This document shows positions 44,307 to 53,704 of a DNA stretch of 64,000 nt, piece after piece. The stretch's first letter is position 1. Each line of letters begins with the position of its first letter. A program made the position numbers and the translations under genes. Source of the DNA: Eubacteriales bacterium (lineage in GTDB: Bacteria > Bacillota > Clostridia > Lachnospirales > Lachnospiraceae); contig JAUNJF010000008.1 of NCBI GenBank assembly GCA_030533405.1, forward strand, positions 1 through 64,000, given 5' to 3'. Under the pieces are notes generated by a model. The model was given only the letters and a program-made list of their open reading frames with translations. It searched no databases and was not told where the DNA came from.

Positions 44307-44909
44307 ATGATATACAATTTACGTTCCGAACTACATCATGATGTCGATTGTAACAGACATATTTGACTTTAGACACTGCAGGCTATGCACTGGATAAAGT
44401 CAGATAGGTCTTTTTGAACATCATCTAGTGCAGATTTGAAATGTAAATGTTATATTTATTTTATATCAAATAATAGCACTAGACGATTTATTAATTGTCT
44501 GGTGTTTTTTTATCTCGTTGGAGAAGACTCCCACTTCTATAAGTGGCGAGTAAAGAAAGAAAACAGGGAGATAGACAGATATCAAAAATATATAGTCGCA
44601 GAATGTGACGGACAAGTTGTCGGATGTGAATGGTTAGAAGATATCAACGATGAAAATGCAGATTGTGAAGTGATTGCATTATATGTTCGATGCAAAAGCA
44701 GAGGAAACGGAATTGGAAAAGCATTACTTCAACATGCTATGGAACAATTTAAAAACAATGGAAAAAACAGTATGATTATATGGTGCTTGAAGGATAATAT
44801 AGAAGCTCGAAAATTTTATGAGAAAATGGGAGGAAAAGAATTAGCCTTCGGTACGCATAGATGGGGCGAAAAAGATTACGATATGATTGCTTATCGGTAT
44901 GTTTTGTAG
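44307..44909 (+). pseudogene. Broken GNAT acetyltransferase gene
   Basis: The 3' part (from ~44530) encodes a good GNAT core: YIVAECDGQVVGCEWL, the acetyl-CoA loop VRCKSRGNGIGKALLQHA, NIEARKFYEKMGGKEL and a normal end. No start codon fits: the open frame from 44436 includes a rho-independent terminator (44477-44511), and no ATG, GTG or TTG follows in time. Upstream in the same frame, AAGGAGAATTGAA leads to an ATG at 44307 and 19 codons (MIYNLRSELHHDVDCNRHI) before a TGA. I read this as an acetyltransferase gene whose 5' part is interrupted by ~150-200 bases of stem-loop sequence. A leader-peptide attenuator is the alternative reading. Confidence 0.6.
44364..44511 (+). promoter_or_regulatory. 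Overlapping stem-loops with terminator logic
   Basis: Four pairings are visible. TGACTTTA (44364-44371) pairs with TAAAGTCA (44395-44402). GCACTGGA (44387-44394) can pair with TCTAGTGC (44424-44431). TCTAGTGC can instead pair with GCACTAGA (44476-44483). The latter is also the left arm of a terminator, CACTAGAC (44477-44484) with GTCTGGTG (44497-44504), followed by seven Ts. The segments are mutually exclusive in the manner of an attenuator. No ligand motif is recognised. Confidence 0.5.
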
Positions 44910-44958
44910 TTTAGATAAATTCCATTTTGCAAAATATTGATTTAGGAGGTGCAAATAC

Positions 44959-45129
44959 ATGATAGCAGATATGCATGTACATACAGAATTTTCATGTGAT
45001 TCAGAGGCAGATATGGTAAAATATATGGAGTTAGGTTTGGAGAAACAACTCGATGTCATCTGCTTTACAGATCATGTGGATTTGAATAAAGATGATTATG
45101 GATACAACTATTATAATGAAACCGCATAG
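44959..45129 (+). pseudogene. N-terminal fragment of a PHP-domain (histidinol-phosphatase-like) gene
   Basis: A 56-codon frame behind a perfect TAGGAGGTG box. It encodes MIADMHVHTEFSCDSEADM and then LDVICFTDHVD, which are the first two metal-binding motifs of PHP phosphoesterases of the HisK/HisJ type. These proteins are normally about 250-280 residues. The frame ends at a TAG after NETA, and no continuation is seen before the HIT gene 65 bases on. The start and ribosome-binding site look intact, so this is a recent 3' deletion rather than slow decay. Confidence 0.8.
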
Positions 45130-45193
45130 CAGGAAATCCATGTAAGGTGATCCGTAAGATAACAGATGAAGATAGATTAGAGAGGTAGAAGAA

Positions 45194-45601
45194 ATGAATT
45201 GTGTATTTTGTCATAAGGAACAACTCGTAACCGATATTGTATATGAAGATGAATTGGTGATGGCATTTATGGATATGGATCCAATCAACGAGGGCCATGT
45301 ATTGCTAGTGCCAAAAGCACATTATTTAGATGTGGATGAGATGCCAGATGCGTTATTGTCTCATTTAATGCTTATTTCAAAACGAATTGTAGTCGCGTTG
45401 AAGAACATCTACCATGCAGATGGGTATAGCATCATGCAAAATGGTGGTATGTTTAACGATGTTGGTCATTATCATTTACACATTTTCCCTAGATATGATC
45501 AAGACGGATTTGGATGGACCTTTGGTGATACCCCTAAGGCTGTGAATTCTGAGATTGCAAGTGTAATTCGAGAGGAAATCAAGCATGCAATGGAGCAATA
45601 A
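45194..45601 (+). CDS. HIT-family protein
   Basis: A 135-residue histidine-triad nucleotide hydrolase or transferase. The triad is HYHLHIFPRYDQ at ~residues 97-108, and the N-terminal CVFCHKEQL gives a possible zinc ligand pair. DEGHVLLVPKAH-like sequence (INEGHVLLVPKAHYLDVDEM) is typical. Such proteins cleave AMP- or adenylyl-linked substrates in the cytoplasm. It appears intact although it sits among broken genes. AGAGGTAG precedes the ATG at 45194. Confidence 0.92.
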   Translation: MNCVFCHKEQLVTDIVYEDELVMAFMDMDPINEGHVLLVPKAHYLDVDEMPDALLSHLMLISKRIVVALKNIYHADGYSIMQNGGMFNDVGHYHLHIFPRYDQDGFGWTFGDTPKAVNSEIASVIREEIKHAMEQ

Positions 45602-45630
45602 GAACGAATAGAGGATAGAAGGATTAAAGG

Positions 45631-45747
45631 ATGCATAACAGAAAACTATTAATACTAGAGCCTTTTGGCGAACGCAGCTTAGATAAAATAAAAAATGCAA
45701 TGGATGATGCATTCATTTCTAATTTGGTTTTAATAAAAAATGAATAA
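45631..45747 (+). pseudogene. 38-codon gene fragment
   Basis: A short frame with AAAGG just before the ATG at 45631 encodes MHNRKLLILEPFGERSLDKI, then KNAMDDAFISNLVLIKNE. The beta-alpha start resembles the N-terminus of D-2-hydroxyacid dehydrogenases or another Rossmann-type enzyme, but the resemblance is weak. It stops before any motif. I treat it as a truncated remnant in the same decayed interval as the PHP fragment; a real 38-residue peptide is not excluded. Confidence 0.4.
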
Positions 45748-45765
45748 TGTCATTAAATAATTCCA

Positions 45766-46764
45766 TCAAATAGCGTAATCTAAAAACTTCTCAGCAGTGA
45801 GAGAAAGTGTGTTTTCCTTATATAAAAATCCAACACTTCTCGCAGGAATTGTGTAATCAATTGGAATCTCGATAACTTGTCCACTTTCAATATAATTTGA
45901 CACAAATTCTCGTACAACACAGGCAACGCCCATTCCGATGGCTGCGAAATCGATTAACAAATCCATATTGTTAATTTCTAAAAGCTGGCTTGGCTGAATA
46001 TGGTGCTCGTTAAAATACTGATCAATATAAATGCGAGATATATTTTCTTTATCAAGTAGCATAAGATTGGCTTTTTCTAAAATTTCTTTTTCAGATAGAG
46101 AAGGAATATTGCTAGGAGCAGATTCTGTATTGGAAAACATAAAAAGCCCGGTCATAGTCGGCAAAGATAGATCTTCTTCATCCGCGTTTACATTTATATC
46201 CTTTGAAAGATTGGTTTCACGAAGCGCTAAGTTATCAAGATAGGTTTGTGTTGTAACAAAGGTATCGTGTATGGAACGAAGTGGAGTATAGTGATAGCCT
46301 TTTTGAAAATCGGTATCACATACTAAACCAATATCAATCTTGTCCTGCTTTAATAATTCAATTGTTTCGAAGGTTGGATTACATTCGATGGATACCTTAA
46401 TATGAGGATTAGCATCGATGAAATCTTGTAAATATGGTAAAAGAATGTGCTTACAAAGAGAGGTGGATACGCCGATTCGTAGCTGCCCCATACCGAAATG
46501 TGAGATTCTGTAAAGATCCTGCTCGGCTGCATCTATGGCAGCAAATGCAGTTTGCAGATGCTGGTACAGGGTTTGACCTTCTTCTGTAAGCTTTACGCCT
46601 TTTTTACTTCTAATAAAGAGTTGATGATTAAGGGATTGTTCAAGACGGGTAATAGATTTGGATACAGCAGGCTGACTAATGTATAATGCATCCGCAGCTT
46701 TACTGATATTTCCACATTTGGCAACCTCATAAAAAATATGATAACTGTTAAGATTTTGTTCCAT
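45766..46764 (-). CDS. LysR-family transcriptional regulator, divergent from the leu cluster
   Basis: A 332-residue regulator. I start it at the ATG with first base 46764, which has GAGG 6 bases upstream and gives the normal N-terminus MEQNLNSYHIFYEVAKCGN; the frame extends 23 codons further without signals. The helix-turn-helix is NISKAADALYISQPAVSKSI. The C-terminal ~240 residues are the effector domain, including LRIGVSTSLCKHILLPYL. LysR proteins usually control the divergently transcribed neighbour, here leuC, with a pathway intermediate as co-inducer. 2-isopropylmalate is my inference. Palindromic sites lie in the gap. Confidence 0.9.
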   Translation of the reverse strand: MEQNLNSYHIFYEVAKCGNISKAADALYISQPAVSKSITRLEQSLNHQLFIRSKKGVKLTEEGQTLYQHLQTAFAAIDAAEQDLYRISHFGMGQLRIGVSTSLCKHILLPYLQDFIDANPHIKVSIECNPTFETIELLKQDKIDIGLVCDTDFQKGYHYTPLRSIHDTFVTTQTYLDNLALRETNLSKDINVNADEEDLSLPTMTGLFMFSNTESAPSNIPSLSEKEILEKANLMLLDKENISRIYIDQYFNEHHIQPSQLLEINNMDLLIDFAAIGMGVACVVREFVSNYIESGQVIEIPIDYTIPARSVGFLYKENTLSLTAEKFLDYAI

Positions 46765-47118
46765 AGATAACCTCATTTCATGATTTATAGTGAAACCGAT
46801 ATAAGCAATCATCGGTTTCTGAATATACAGCAAAGCGGAATGTAAAGAATCCAGTTTACATCTTTAATTGGTAAATAATGTATATTTTAAAATTTAAGAT
46901 GGTTTTATTATAACAGAAGGGACGAAGATGTCAATTAAGTATAACTTTTGGTTATGATAACCATTCGATAATTCTATTAGCATTTCTGAATGGTTTATGT
47001 TAATATGGAGCATGAGTAATTATAAGTCGGAAATTCAAAGATATTGTTAATTGATTTGTTAAATGAACAATATGTTGTACGTTTCAGACAAAAAAGATAA
47101 AAAAAGGAGAGATGTGTT
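46765..47118. promoter_or_regulatory. LysR-leuC intergenic control region
   Basis: A 354-base gap with no gene. It contains overlapping palindromes suited to a LysR regulator: ATAACTTTTGGTTAT (46941-46955), GGTTATGATAACC (46950-46962), and the arms AACCATTC (46959-46966) and GAATGGTT (46988-46995). A possible leuC promoter lies just after: TTAGCA (46977-46982), a 17-base spacer, TTAATA (47000-47005). I see no T-box or other recognised riboswitch in the ~110-base leader. Confidence 0.6.
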
Positions 47119-48378
47119 ATGGGAATGACAATGACGCAGAAGATCTTAGCTGCACACGCTGGTTTAGAATCCGTGGAAGCTGGACAATTAATTGAGGCAA
47201 ACTTAGACTTAGTATTAGGTAATGATGTAACAACACCAGTTGCAATTCATGAGATGGATAAGTTTAATACGGATAAGGTATTTGACAAGGACAAGATTGC
47301 AATGGTTATGGATCATTTTACACCAAACAAGGATATTAAGAGTGCTGAGCATTGTAAATGTGTAAGAGAGTATGCATGTGCTCAGAACATTACTAACTTT
47401 TTCGATGTTGGTGAGATGGGTATTGAGCATGCATTACTTCCTGAAAAAGGATTGATTGTTGCTGGTGAGGCTTGCATCGGTGCGGATTCTCATACATGTA
47501 CATATGGTGCACTTGGTGCATTTTCAACAGGTGTTGGTTCAACAGATATGGCTGCAGGTATGGCAACAGGTAAGGCTTGGTTCAAGGTTCCATCTGCAAT
47601 CAAGTTTGTGCTTACAGGTAAGCCAGGTAAATGGGTAAGTGGTAAGGACGTAATTCTTCATATCATTGGTATGATCGGAGTGGATGGAGCACTTTATAAG
47701 TCAATGGAGTTTGTTGGTGATGGTATCGCTCATTTATCAATGGATGATCGTTTTGCTATGGCTAATATGGCTATCGAAGCTGGTGCTAAGAACGGTATCT
47801 TCCCAGTTGATGAGAATACAATTGCCTATATGAAAGAGCATTCAACAAAGGAATATACAGTATACGAAGCAGATGAGGATGCAGTATACGATGAGACATA
47901 TACCATTGACTTAAGTAAGCTTGAGCCAACAGTTGCATTCCCTCATTTACCAGAAAATACTAAGCCAATGAGTGAAGTTCCTGAGATTCAGATTGATCAG
48001 GTTGTTATTGGTTCATGTACAAATGGTCGTATCGAGGACTTAAGAGTAGCTGCTGAGATTATGAAGGGCAAGAAGGTTGCTAAGGGACTTCGTGTTATTG
48101 TAATTCCTGCAACACAGGCGATTTATTTACAGGCTATGGAAGAAGGTTTATTAAAGATCTTTATTGAAGCAGGTGCGGTTGTTTCTACACCAACCTGTGG
48201 TCCATGTTTAGGTGGTCATATGGGTATTCTTGCAGCAGGTGAGAAGGCAGTGGCAACAACAAACCGTAACTTTGTAGGACGTATGGGTCATGTTGATTCA
48301 GAGATTTATCTTGCTTCTCCAGCAGTTGCAGCTGCATCTGCACTTGCAGGTAAGATTGCTTGTCCTTGTCAGTTGTAA
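47119..48378 (+). CDS. leuC: 3-isopropylmalate dehydratase, large subunit
   Basis: Isomerises 2-isopropylmalate to 3-isopropylmalate in leucine synthesis together with LeuD. The 419 residues match the short, archaeal-type LeuC. The 4Fe-4S ligands are seen in [12 protein letters not shown] and [14 protein letters not shown]. Substrate-binding segments include [23 protein letters not shown]. It is the first gene after the LysR control region, and leuD follows 43 bases later. AAAAAGGAGAG precedes the ATG at about 9 bases. Confidence 0.96.
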   Translation: MGMTMTQKILAAHAGLESVEAGQLIEANLDLVLGNDVTTPVAIHEMDKFNTDKVFDKDKIAMVMDHFTPNKDIKSAEHCKCVREYACAQNITNFFDVGEMGIEHALLPEKGLIVAGEACIGADSHTCTYGALGAFSTGVGSTDMAAGMATGKAWFKVPSAIKFVLTGKPGKWVSGKDVILHIIGMIGVDGALYKSMEFVGDGIAHLSMDDRFAMANMAIEAGAKNGIFPVDENTIAYMKEHSTKEYTVYEADEDAVYDETYTIDLSKLEPTVAFPHLPENTKPMSEVPEIQIDQVVIGSCTNGRIEDLRVAAEIMKGKKVAKGLRVIVIPATQAIYLQAMEEGLLKIFIEAGAVVSTPTCGPCLGGHMGILAAGEKAVATTNRNFVGRMGHVDSEIYLASPAVAAASALAGKIACPCQL

Positions 48379-48421
48379 TCGAAGTAAATTTGAAATTATA
48401 GAATTTAAGGAGGATGCTTAT

Positions 48422-48907
48422 ATGAAAGCACATGGAACAGTACATAAATATGGAGATAACGTAGATACAGATGTTATTATCCCAGCAAGATATTTGAACT
48501 CATCAGATCCTGCAGAACTAGCAAAGAGCTGTATGGAGGATATTGATAAAGATTTCGTTAATCGTGTAAAGGCTGGCGATATTATGGTAGCGAATAAGAA
48601 CTTTGGTTGTGGTTCTTCCAGAGAGCATGCACCAATCGCAATTAAGGCAAGCGGAATCAGTTGTGTTATTGCAGAGACATTTGCCAGAATTTTTTATCGT
48701 AATGCGATTAACATTGGTCTTCCTATTATTGAGTGTCCAGAAGCTGCAAAAGCAATTGAGGCAGGAGATGAGGTTGAGATTGATTTTGATAGTGGTATGA
48801 TTTATGACCTTACAAAGGGAACCGAATTCAAGGGTCAGGCTTTTCCGCCATTTATGCAGGAAATTATCAAAGCTGAAGGATTGGTAAACTACATTAATAA
48901 CAAATAA
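48422..48907 (+). CDS. leuD: 3-isopropylmalate dehydratase, small subunit
   Basis: The 161-residue swivel subunit that completes the LeuCD isomerase. The ATG at 48422 follows TAAGGAGGATG; a longer frame from 48290 lies inside leuC and is rejected. Typical segments are [30 protein letters not shown] (substrate loop) and [13 protein letters not shown]. The next leu gene does not follow directly: a surface-protein gene intervenes at 49119. Confidence 0.96.
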   Translation: MKAHGTVHKYGDNVDTDVIIPARYLNSSDPAELAKSCMEDIDKDFVNRVKAGDIMVANKNFGCGSSREHAPIAIKASGISCVIAETFARIFYRNAINIGLPIIECPEAAKAIEAGDEVEIDFDSGMIYDLTKGTEFKGQAFPPFMQEIIKAEGLVNYINNK

Positions 48908-49118
48908 AAAGACATTTGATTCGATTAAGGGTAATGGATATAATCATACATTTGCCCCAATCAAATTGGTTATCGAAAAGAACTATGTAAAAGATAAATA
49001 TTACGATTATTGAAGTGGTGTTACAATCAAGACAAGTGAATATATCTAATTCAGAAGATAAAGGATTTGTTGTTTATGATTTATGTATTCTAAAATAAGG
49101 TGATGGAGAGGACGTTAT

Positions 49119-50768
49119 ATGAAAAAAATTGCATTGTTTTTAATGGTTTTGCTTTGTGGATTATTCTTTTTTGTTACTCCATCTTCTGCACAGACCATTG
49201 TGGAAGAAAATGGATTTCAGGGAAAGCTAAACAGTGATGATACTGTATCTTTGACAAAATATCCGAAAAGTACTTCGGTGAAGATTCCAGATACCATAGA
49301 TGGATATGTTGTAACGAAGATTGAAGATCGTTGTTTTTATCTTGATGATTTAGAAATGGTTGAGATTCCTGCATCGGTAAAAGAGATTGGAGATGCTTGC
49401 TTTGAATATTGTAAGAATCTTAAATCGGTTGTATTTACCGGACCAGGATTGGAAATCATTGGAAATCGTGTGTTTTTCGGATGTTCGTTAGAACAGTTTG
49501 AATTCCCAAGTACGGTGAACACCGTAGGTTCAAATGTGTTTGGCTATGTACCATTTCAAAGTGTTACCATTCCGGCTAGTGTGACAACATGGGGAAACAG
49601 TACATTTTTGAATGCAAAGCTACAAACAGTAACCTTTGAAGAGGGGACTACAACGGTTCCGGATTCTATGTTTAGCGGTTGCTCGGAATTAAAAACTGTA
49701 AATTTAGCTTCTACAATTGAGACAATTGAAAAAGGTGCATTTTCTCATGGTGGAACGATTACTGAGCTGGTATTACCAGAAAGTCTGAAGATAATTGAAG
49801 AAAATGCGTTTTATGGAACAGATATTCAAACGTTAGTTGCTCCTTGTAAAAAGGTTCAATTAGATGCAGGTGCATTTTATTCCTGTTTGGTATCGAATTT
49901 GTATTGTGCAAAGGATTCTACTGTGTATCAAGCTTTTGTGAATGCTTATAATACCAAAATCACCATTACTGGTACATATTTATCAAAGAATCAGGTGACA
50001 ACAAAGGTTTTTGAAACGGTACAGCTTAAGGTGGTAAATGGTATCGGACAGACAAAGTGGAAGTCATCTAATACGAAAGTTGCAAAGGTATCGGATAATG
50101 GCGTTGTAACAGGTGTATCCAAGGGAACAGCAGTGATTACAGCAAAGAACAATGGTGTACAGATGCAGTGTACTGTGGAAGTGAAAGATTTGGAGTTGAA
50201 TCAGAAAAACGCAAAGGTTACGATTGGATTCAAAACCAAATTAATATTAGAGGGTGGAAAGAATGTAAAATGGTCATCTTCTAATAAAAAAATAGCAACA
50301 GTGAAGCAATCTGGTGTTGTAACAGGTAAGAAGAAGGGTTCGGTTACCATTACAGCAACCTGTAACGGACAAAAATATAAATGTAAATTACAGGTTATGG
50401 AAAATAAATGTGAATTGAGTAAGTATCTTACCAATGCAAATGCGTATCCTGTGAATACAATTTCAATGGGATTTCGAGAGGTTGCAATGAATTCCAAGGG
50501 AGATTTGGTTTTAAAGGGTGATATTATGAATCATTTTCCAAGAACGGTTTCCTGTGTGAAGGATTTGACCATTTATGTATATAACGGCGATAAGTGTGTT
50601 GCAAAACAGACGTATCAAACATGGGATGTAAATGTTTCCGCAAATGCAAGTGAAAGTATTTCTCTGACAATCAATAAGAAGAATGTCAAGAAAAAATATT
50701 GTGATTTGAGAACGGGAAAGATTCGTGTTGAATTTAAAGGTGGAGGCGCTTATTCACCTGTGAATTAA
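49119..50768 (+). CDS. Secreted BspA-like leucine-rich-repeat protein with Big_2-like domains
   Basis: A 549-residue secreted protein. The signal peptide is [19 protein letters not shown] followed by PSSAQT. Residues ~45-270 are LRR_5-type repeats ([39 protein letters not shown]). Residues ~290-430 contain two bacterial Ig-like group 2 modules ([40 protein letters not shown]). A beta-type C-terminal domain follows. No sortase signal or membrane anchor is visible. The family binds host or matrix proteins. Its place between leuD and leuB (25 bases from the latter) is odd, since it has no evident link to leucine synthesis. Confidence 0.88.
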   Translation: MKKIALFLMVLLCGLFFFVTPSSAQTIVEENGFQGKLNSDDTVSLTKYPKSTSVKIPDTIDGYVVTKIEDRCFYLDDLEMVEIPASVKEIGDACFEYCKNLKSVVFTGPGLEIIGNRVFFGCSLEQFEFPSTVNTVGSNVFGYVPFQSVTIPASVTTWGNSTFLNAKLQTVTFEEGTTTVPDSMFSGCSELKTVNLASTIETIEKGAFSHGGTITELVLPESLKIIEENAFYGTDIQTLVAPCKKVQLDAGAFYSCLVSNLYCAKDSTVYQAFVNAYNTKITITGTYLSKNQVTTKVFETVQLKVVNGIGQTKWKSSNTKVAKVSDNGVVTGVSKGTAVITAKNNGVQMQCTVEVKDLELNQKNAKVTIGFKTKLILEGGKNVKWSSSNKKIATVKQSGVVTGKKKGSVTITATCNGQKYKCKLQVMENKCELSKYLTNANAYPVNTISMGFREVAMNSKGDLVLKGDIMNHFPRTVSCVKDLTIYVYNGDKCVAKQTYQTWDVNVSANASESISLTINKKNVKKKYCDLRTGKIRVEFKGGGAYSPVN

Positions 50769-50793
50769 ATTATTTATGAAAAGAGGCAAAGAG

Positions 50794-51876
50794 ATGGAAT
50801 TTAATTTAGCAGTAATTAAAGGAGACGGTATCGGTCCAGAAGTTGTTTCTGAGGCGATGAAGGTACTTGATAAGATTGGAGAAAAATTTGGTCATACATT
50901 TCATTATGACCAGCTTTTAATGGGTGGTTGTTCGATTGATGCAACTGGAGTACCACTTACGGATGAAGCCGTAGCAGCTGCAAAGAAAGCAGATGCGGTA
51001 TTGCTTGGTTCGATTGGTGGTAACACTTCAACATCACCATGGTATCAGTTGCCACCAAATTTAAGACCAGAAGCAGGTCTTTTGAAGATTCGTAAAGAAT
51101 TGAATTTGTTTGCAAATCTTCGTCCTGCGTTACTTTATCCAGAACTTCGTGGTGCATGTCCTTTGAAAGAAGAGATTTCGGAAAAAGGATTTGACATGAT
51201 GATTATGAGAGAGCTTACTGGTGGTCTTTACTTTGGTGAGCGTGAGACAAAAGAAGTGGATGGCGTGATGACAGCAGTGGACACTTTGACATACAACGAA
51301 AATGAGATTCGTCGTATTGCAATTAAGGGATTTGATATTGCGATGAAACGTCGTAAAAAAGTAACTTCTGTTGATAAAGCAAATGTATTAGATTCATCTA
51401 GACTTTGGAGAAAGGTTGTAGAGGAAGTTGCAAAGGACTATCCAGAGGTAGAACTTGAGCATATGTTAGTAGATAATGCAGCTATGCAGCTTGTAAAAGA
51501 TCCAGCACAGTTTGATGTGATTTTAACAGAGAACATGTTTGGTGATATTTTATCAGATGAAGCATCTATGGTAACAGGTTCTATTGGAATGTTGGCTTCT
51601 GCTTCATTGAATGAGACAAAGTTTGGTATGTATGAGCCTAGTGGTGGATCTGCACCAGATATCGCTGGACAGAACAAGGCAAATCCAATTGCAACCATTC
51701 TTTCTGCAGCAATGTTGCTTCGTTTCTCTTTGGATCTTGACAAAGAGGCAGATGCGATTGAAGCAGCTGTTAAGAAGGTGTTAGAAGATGGATATCGTAC
51801 TTGTGATATTGTATCAGAAGGAACTACTCTTGTTTCTACAACAGAGATGGGCGATTTAATTTGTGAGAGACTTTAA
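50794..51876 (+). CDS. leuB: 3-isopropylmalate dehydrogenase
   Basis: Oxidises and decarboxylates 3-isopropylmalate to 2-ketoisocaproate with NAD+. It is 360 residues from the ATG at 50794, which has AAGAGG 7 bases upstream; the in-frame ATG at 50776 has no such box. Motifs: [31 protein letters not shown], the substrate Lys/Tyr region [14 protein letters not shown], and [43 protein letters not shown] is the cofactor-binding end. ilvD follows. Confidence 0.96.
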   Translation: MEFNLAVIKGDGIGPEVVSEAMKVLDKIGEKFGHTFHYDQLLMGGCSIDATGVPLTDEAVAAAKKADAVLLGSIGGNTSTSPWYQLPPNLRPEAGLLKIRKELNLFANLRPALLYPELRGACPLKEEISEKGFDMMIMRELTGGLYFGERETKEVDGVMTAVDTLTYNENEIRRIAIKGFDIAMKRRKKVTSVDKANVLDSSRLWRKVVEEVAKDYPEVELEHMLVDNAAMQLVKDPAQFDVILTENMFGDILSDEASMVTGSIGMLASASLNETKFGMYEPSGGSAPDIAGQNKANPIATILSAAMLLRFSLDLDKEADAIEAAVKKVLEDGYRTCDIVSEGTTLVSTTEMGDLICERL

Positions 51877-51948
51877 TTATTTAATATATAACGCAAGTTC
51901 TCATCAATTTTTAAAGTATAAATGATAGATATAAAAAGGAGTAATATT

Positions 51949-53610
51949 ATGAAGAGTGATAACGTAAGAGTGGGTATGCAGCAGGCTCCACACAGATCAT
52001 TATTTAATGCCCTTGGTATGACTGAGGAAGAAATGAAGAAGCCTATGGTAGGTATTGTATGTTCTTATAACGAAATCGTTCCAGGACATATGAATTTGGA
52101 TAAAATTGCACAGGCTGTTAAGCTTGGTGTAGCAGAGGCAGGCGGTGTGCCTGTAATGTTCCCGGCAATCGCTGTTTGTGATGGTATTGCAATGGGACAC
52201 ATCGGAATGAAATATTCATTGGTGACAAGAGATTTGATTGCTGACTCAACAGAGGCTATGGCAATTGCGCATCAGTTTGATGCTTTAGTTATGATTCCAA
52301 ACTGTGATAAGAATGTGCCAGGCTTATTAATGGCTGCAGCAAGAGTGAATGTTCCAACTGTATTTGTATCAGGTGGTCCAATGCTTGCTGGTCGTGTAAA
52401 GGGACATAAGACATCGCTTTCATCTATGTTTGAGGCAGTTGGTTCTTATGCAGCAGGAACAATGAGTGAGGATGATGTAAATGAATTCGAGTGTAAGGCA
52501 TGTCCAACATGTGGTTCATGTTCTGGTATGTATACTGCTAATTCAATGAACTGTTTAACAGAAGCACTTGGTATGGGTCTTCCTGGTAATGGTACAATTC
52601 CAGCTGTTTACTCAGAGAGACTTAAGCTTGCGAAACGTGCTGGTTATGCAGTTATGGATATGATTAAGAAAGATATTCGTCCAAGAGATATTATTACAAA
52701 AGAGGCAATTATGAATGCGTTAACAGTAGATATGGCACTTGGATGTTCTACAAACTCAATGCTTCATATTCCTGCAATTGCTCATGAAATTGGATTTGAT
52801 TTTGATATTGCTCTTGCAAATGAAGTAAGCGCAAAGACTCCAAACCTTTGTCATTTAGCGCCAGCAGGTCCTACTTATATGGAAGATTTAAATGAAGCGG
52901 GTGGTGTATATGCAGTAATCAATCAGTTGAAGAGCAAAGGATTGATTAATGAGAATTGTATGACTGTAACTGGAAAGACAATCGGAGAGGCTGTTGAAGG
53001 TTTTGAAAACCGTAATCCAGAGGTTATTCGTACAATGGATAATCCATATAGTGTGACAGGTGGTCTTGCAGTGCTTAAGGGTAACCTTGCACCAGATGGT
53101 TCTGTTGTAAAGCGTTCTGCTGTTGTACCAGAGATGTTACAGCATGAAGGTCCTGCACGCGTATTTGATTGTGAGGAAGATGCAATTGATGCAATCAAGG
53201 GTGGTAAGATTGTTGCTGGTGATGTTGTTGTAATTCGTTATGAGGGTCCTAAGGGTGGTCCTGGTATGAGAGAGATGTTAAATCCTACATCAGCAATCGC
53301 TGGTATGGGACTTGGTTCTTCTGTAGCGTTGATTACAGATGGTCGTTTCTCAGGTGCAAGTCGTGGTGCTTCTATTGGACATGTATCTCCTGAGGCAGCA
53401 GTTGGTGGTCCGATTGCATTTGTAGAGGAAGGCGATATCATTAAAATTGATATTGACGCATGTACAATTACACTTGATGTATCAGATGAAGAAATGGCAA
53501 AGAGAAAAGCAAACTGGACACCAAGAGAGCCAAAAGTAACAACTGGTTATCTTTCAAGATATGCAAAAATGGTTACATCAGGTAACAGAGGCGCTGTTCT
53601 CGAGTTTTAA
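51949..53610 (+). CDS. ilvD: Dihydroxy-acid dehydratase
   Basis: Dehydrates 2,3-dihydroxy-isovalerate and 2,3-dihydroxy-3-methylvalerate, the penultimate step for valine and isoleucine. It is 553 residues from the ATG at 51949 (AAAAAGGAG upstream); an in-frame ATG at 51922 is unsupported. Fe-S cysteines appear in PNCDKNVPG and [17 protein letters not shown]. The C-terminal [23 protein letters not shown] carries the catalytic serine region. It links the leu genes upstream to ilvB downstream. Confidence 0.96.
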   Translation: MKSDNVRVGMQQAPHRSLFNALGMTEEEMKKPMVGIVCSYNEIVPGHMNLDKIAQAVKLGVAEAGGVPVMFPAIAVCDGIAMGHIGMKYSLVTRDLIADSTEAMAIAHQFDALVMIPNCDKNVPGLLMAAARVNVPTVFVSGGPMLAGRVKGHKTSLSSMFEAVGSYAAGTMSEDDVNEFECKACPTCGSCSGMYTANSMNCLTEALGMGLPGNGTIPAVYSERLKLAKRAGYAVMDMIKKDIRPRDIITKEAIMNALTVDMALGCSTNSMLHIPAIAHEIGFDFDIALANEVSAKTPNLCHLAPAGPTYMEDLNEAGGVYAVINQLKSKGLINENCMTVTGKTIGEAVEGFENRNPEVIRTMDNPYSVTGGLAVLKGNLAPDGSVVKRSAVVPEMLQHEGPARVFDCEEDAIDAIKGGKIVAGDVVVIRYEGPKGGPGMREMLNPTSAIAGMGLGSSVALITDGRFSGASRGASIGHVSPEAAVGGPIAFVEEGDIIKIDIDACTITLDVSDEEMAKRKANWTPREPKVTTGYLSRYAKMVTSGNRGAVLEF

Positions 53611-53637
53611 TATTTTGTCGAAAAATCGAAAAAAAAC

Positions 53638-53666
53638 TTTACAAATAAGGTAAAAAAGTCTTATTA
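53638..53666 (+). promoter_or_regulatory. Candidate internal promoter before ilvB
   Basis: TTTACA (53638-53643), a 17-base spacer, then TTATTA (53661-53666) in the 94-base gap between ilvD and ilvB. Confidence 0.4.
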
Positions 53667-53704
53667 TGAAATGTATTCTTTATAAAATGAAGGAGAAATG
53701 AAAA

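Noticed and set aside
46996-47118. Possible T-box or leucine attenuator before leuC
   Set aside because: No T-box core sequence, specifier stem or leucine-rich leader peptide is seen.
48909-49013. 34-codon open frame after leuD (KTFDSIKGNGYNHTFAP...)
   Set aside because: It looks faintly protein-like but has no start codon or ribosome-binding site. Kept only as a possible scar in the LRR finding.
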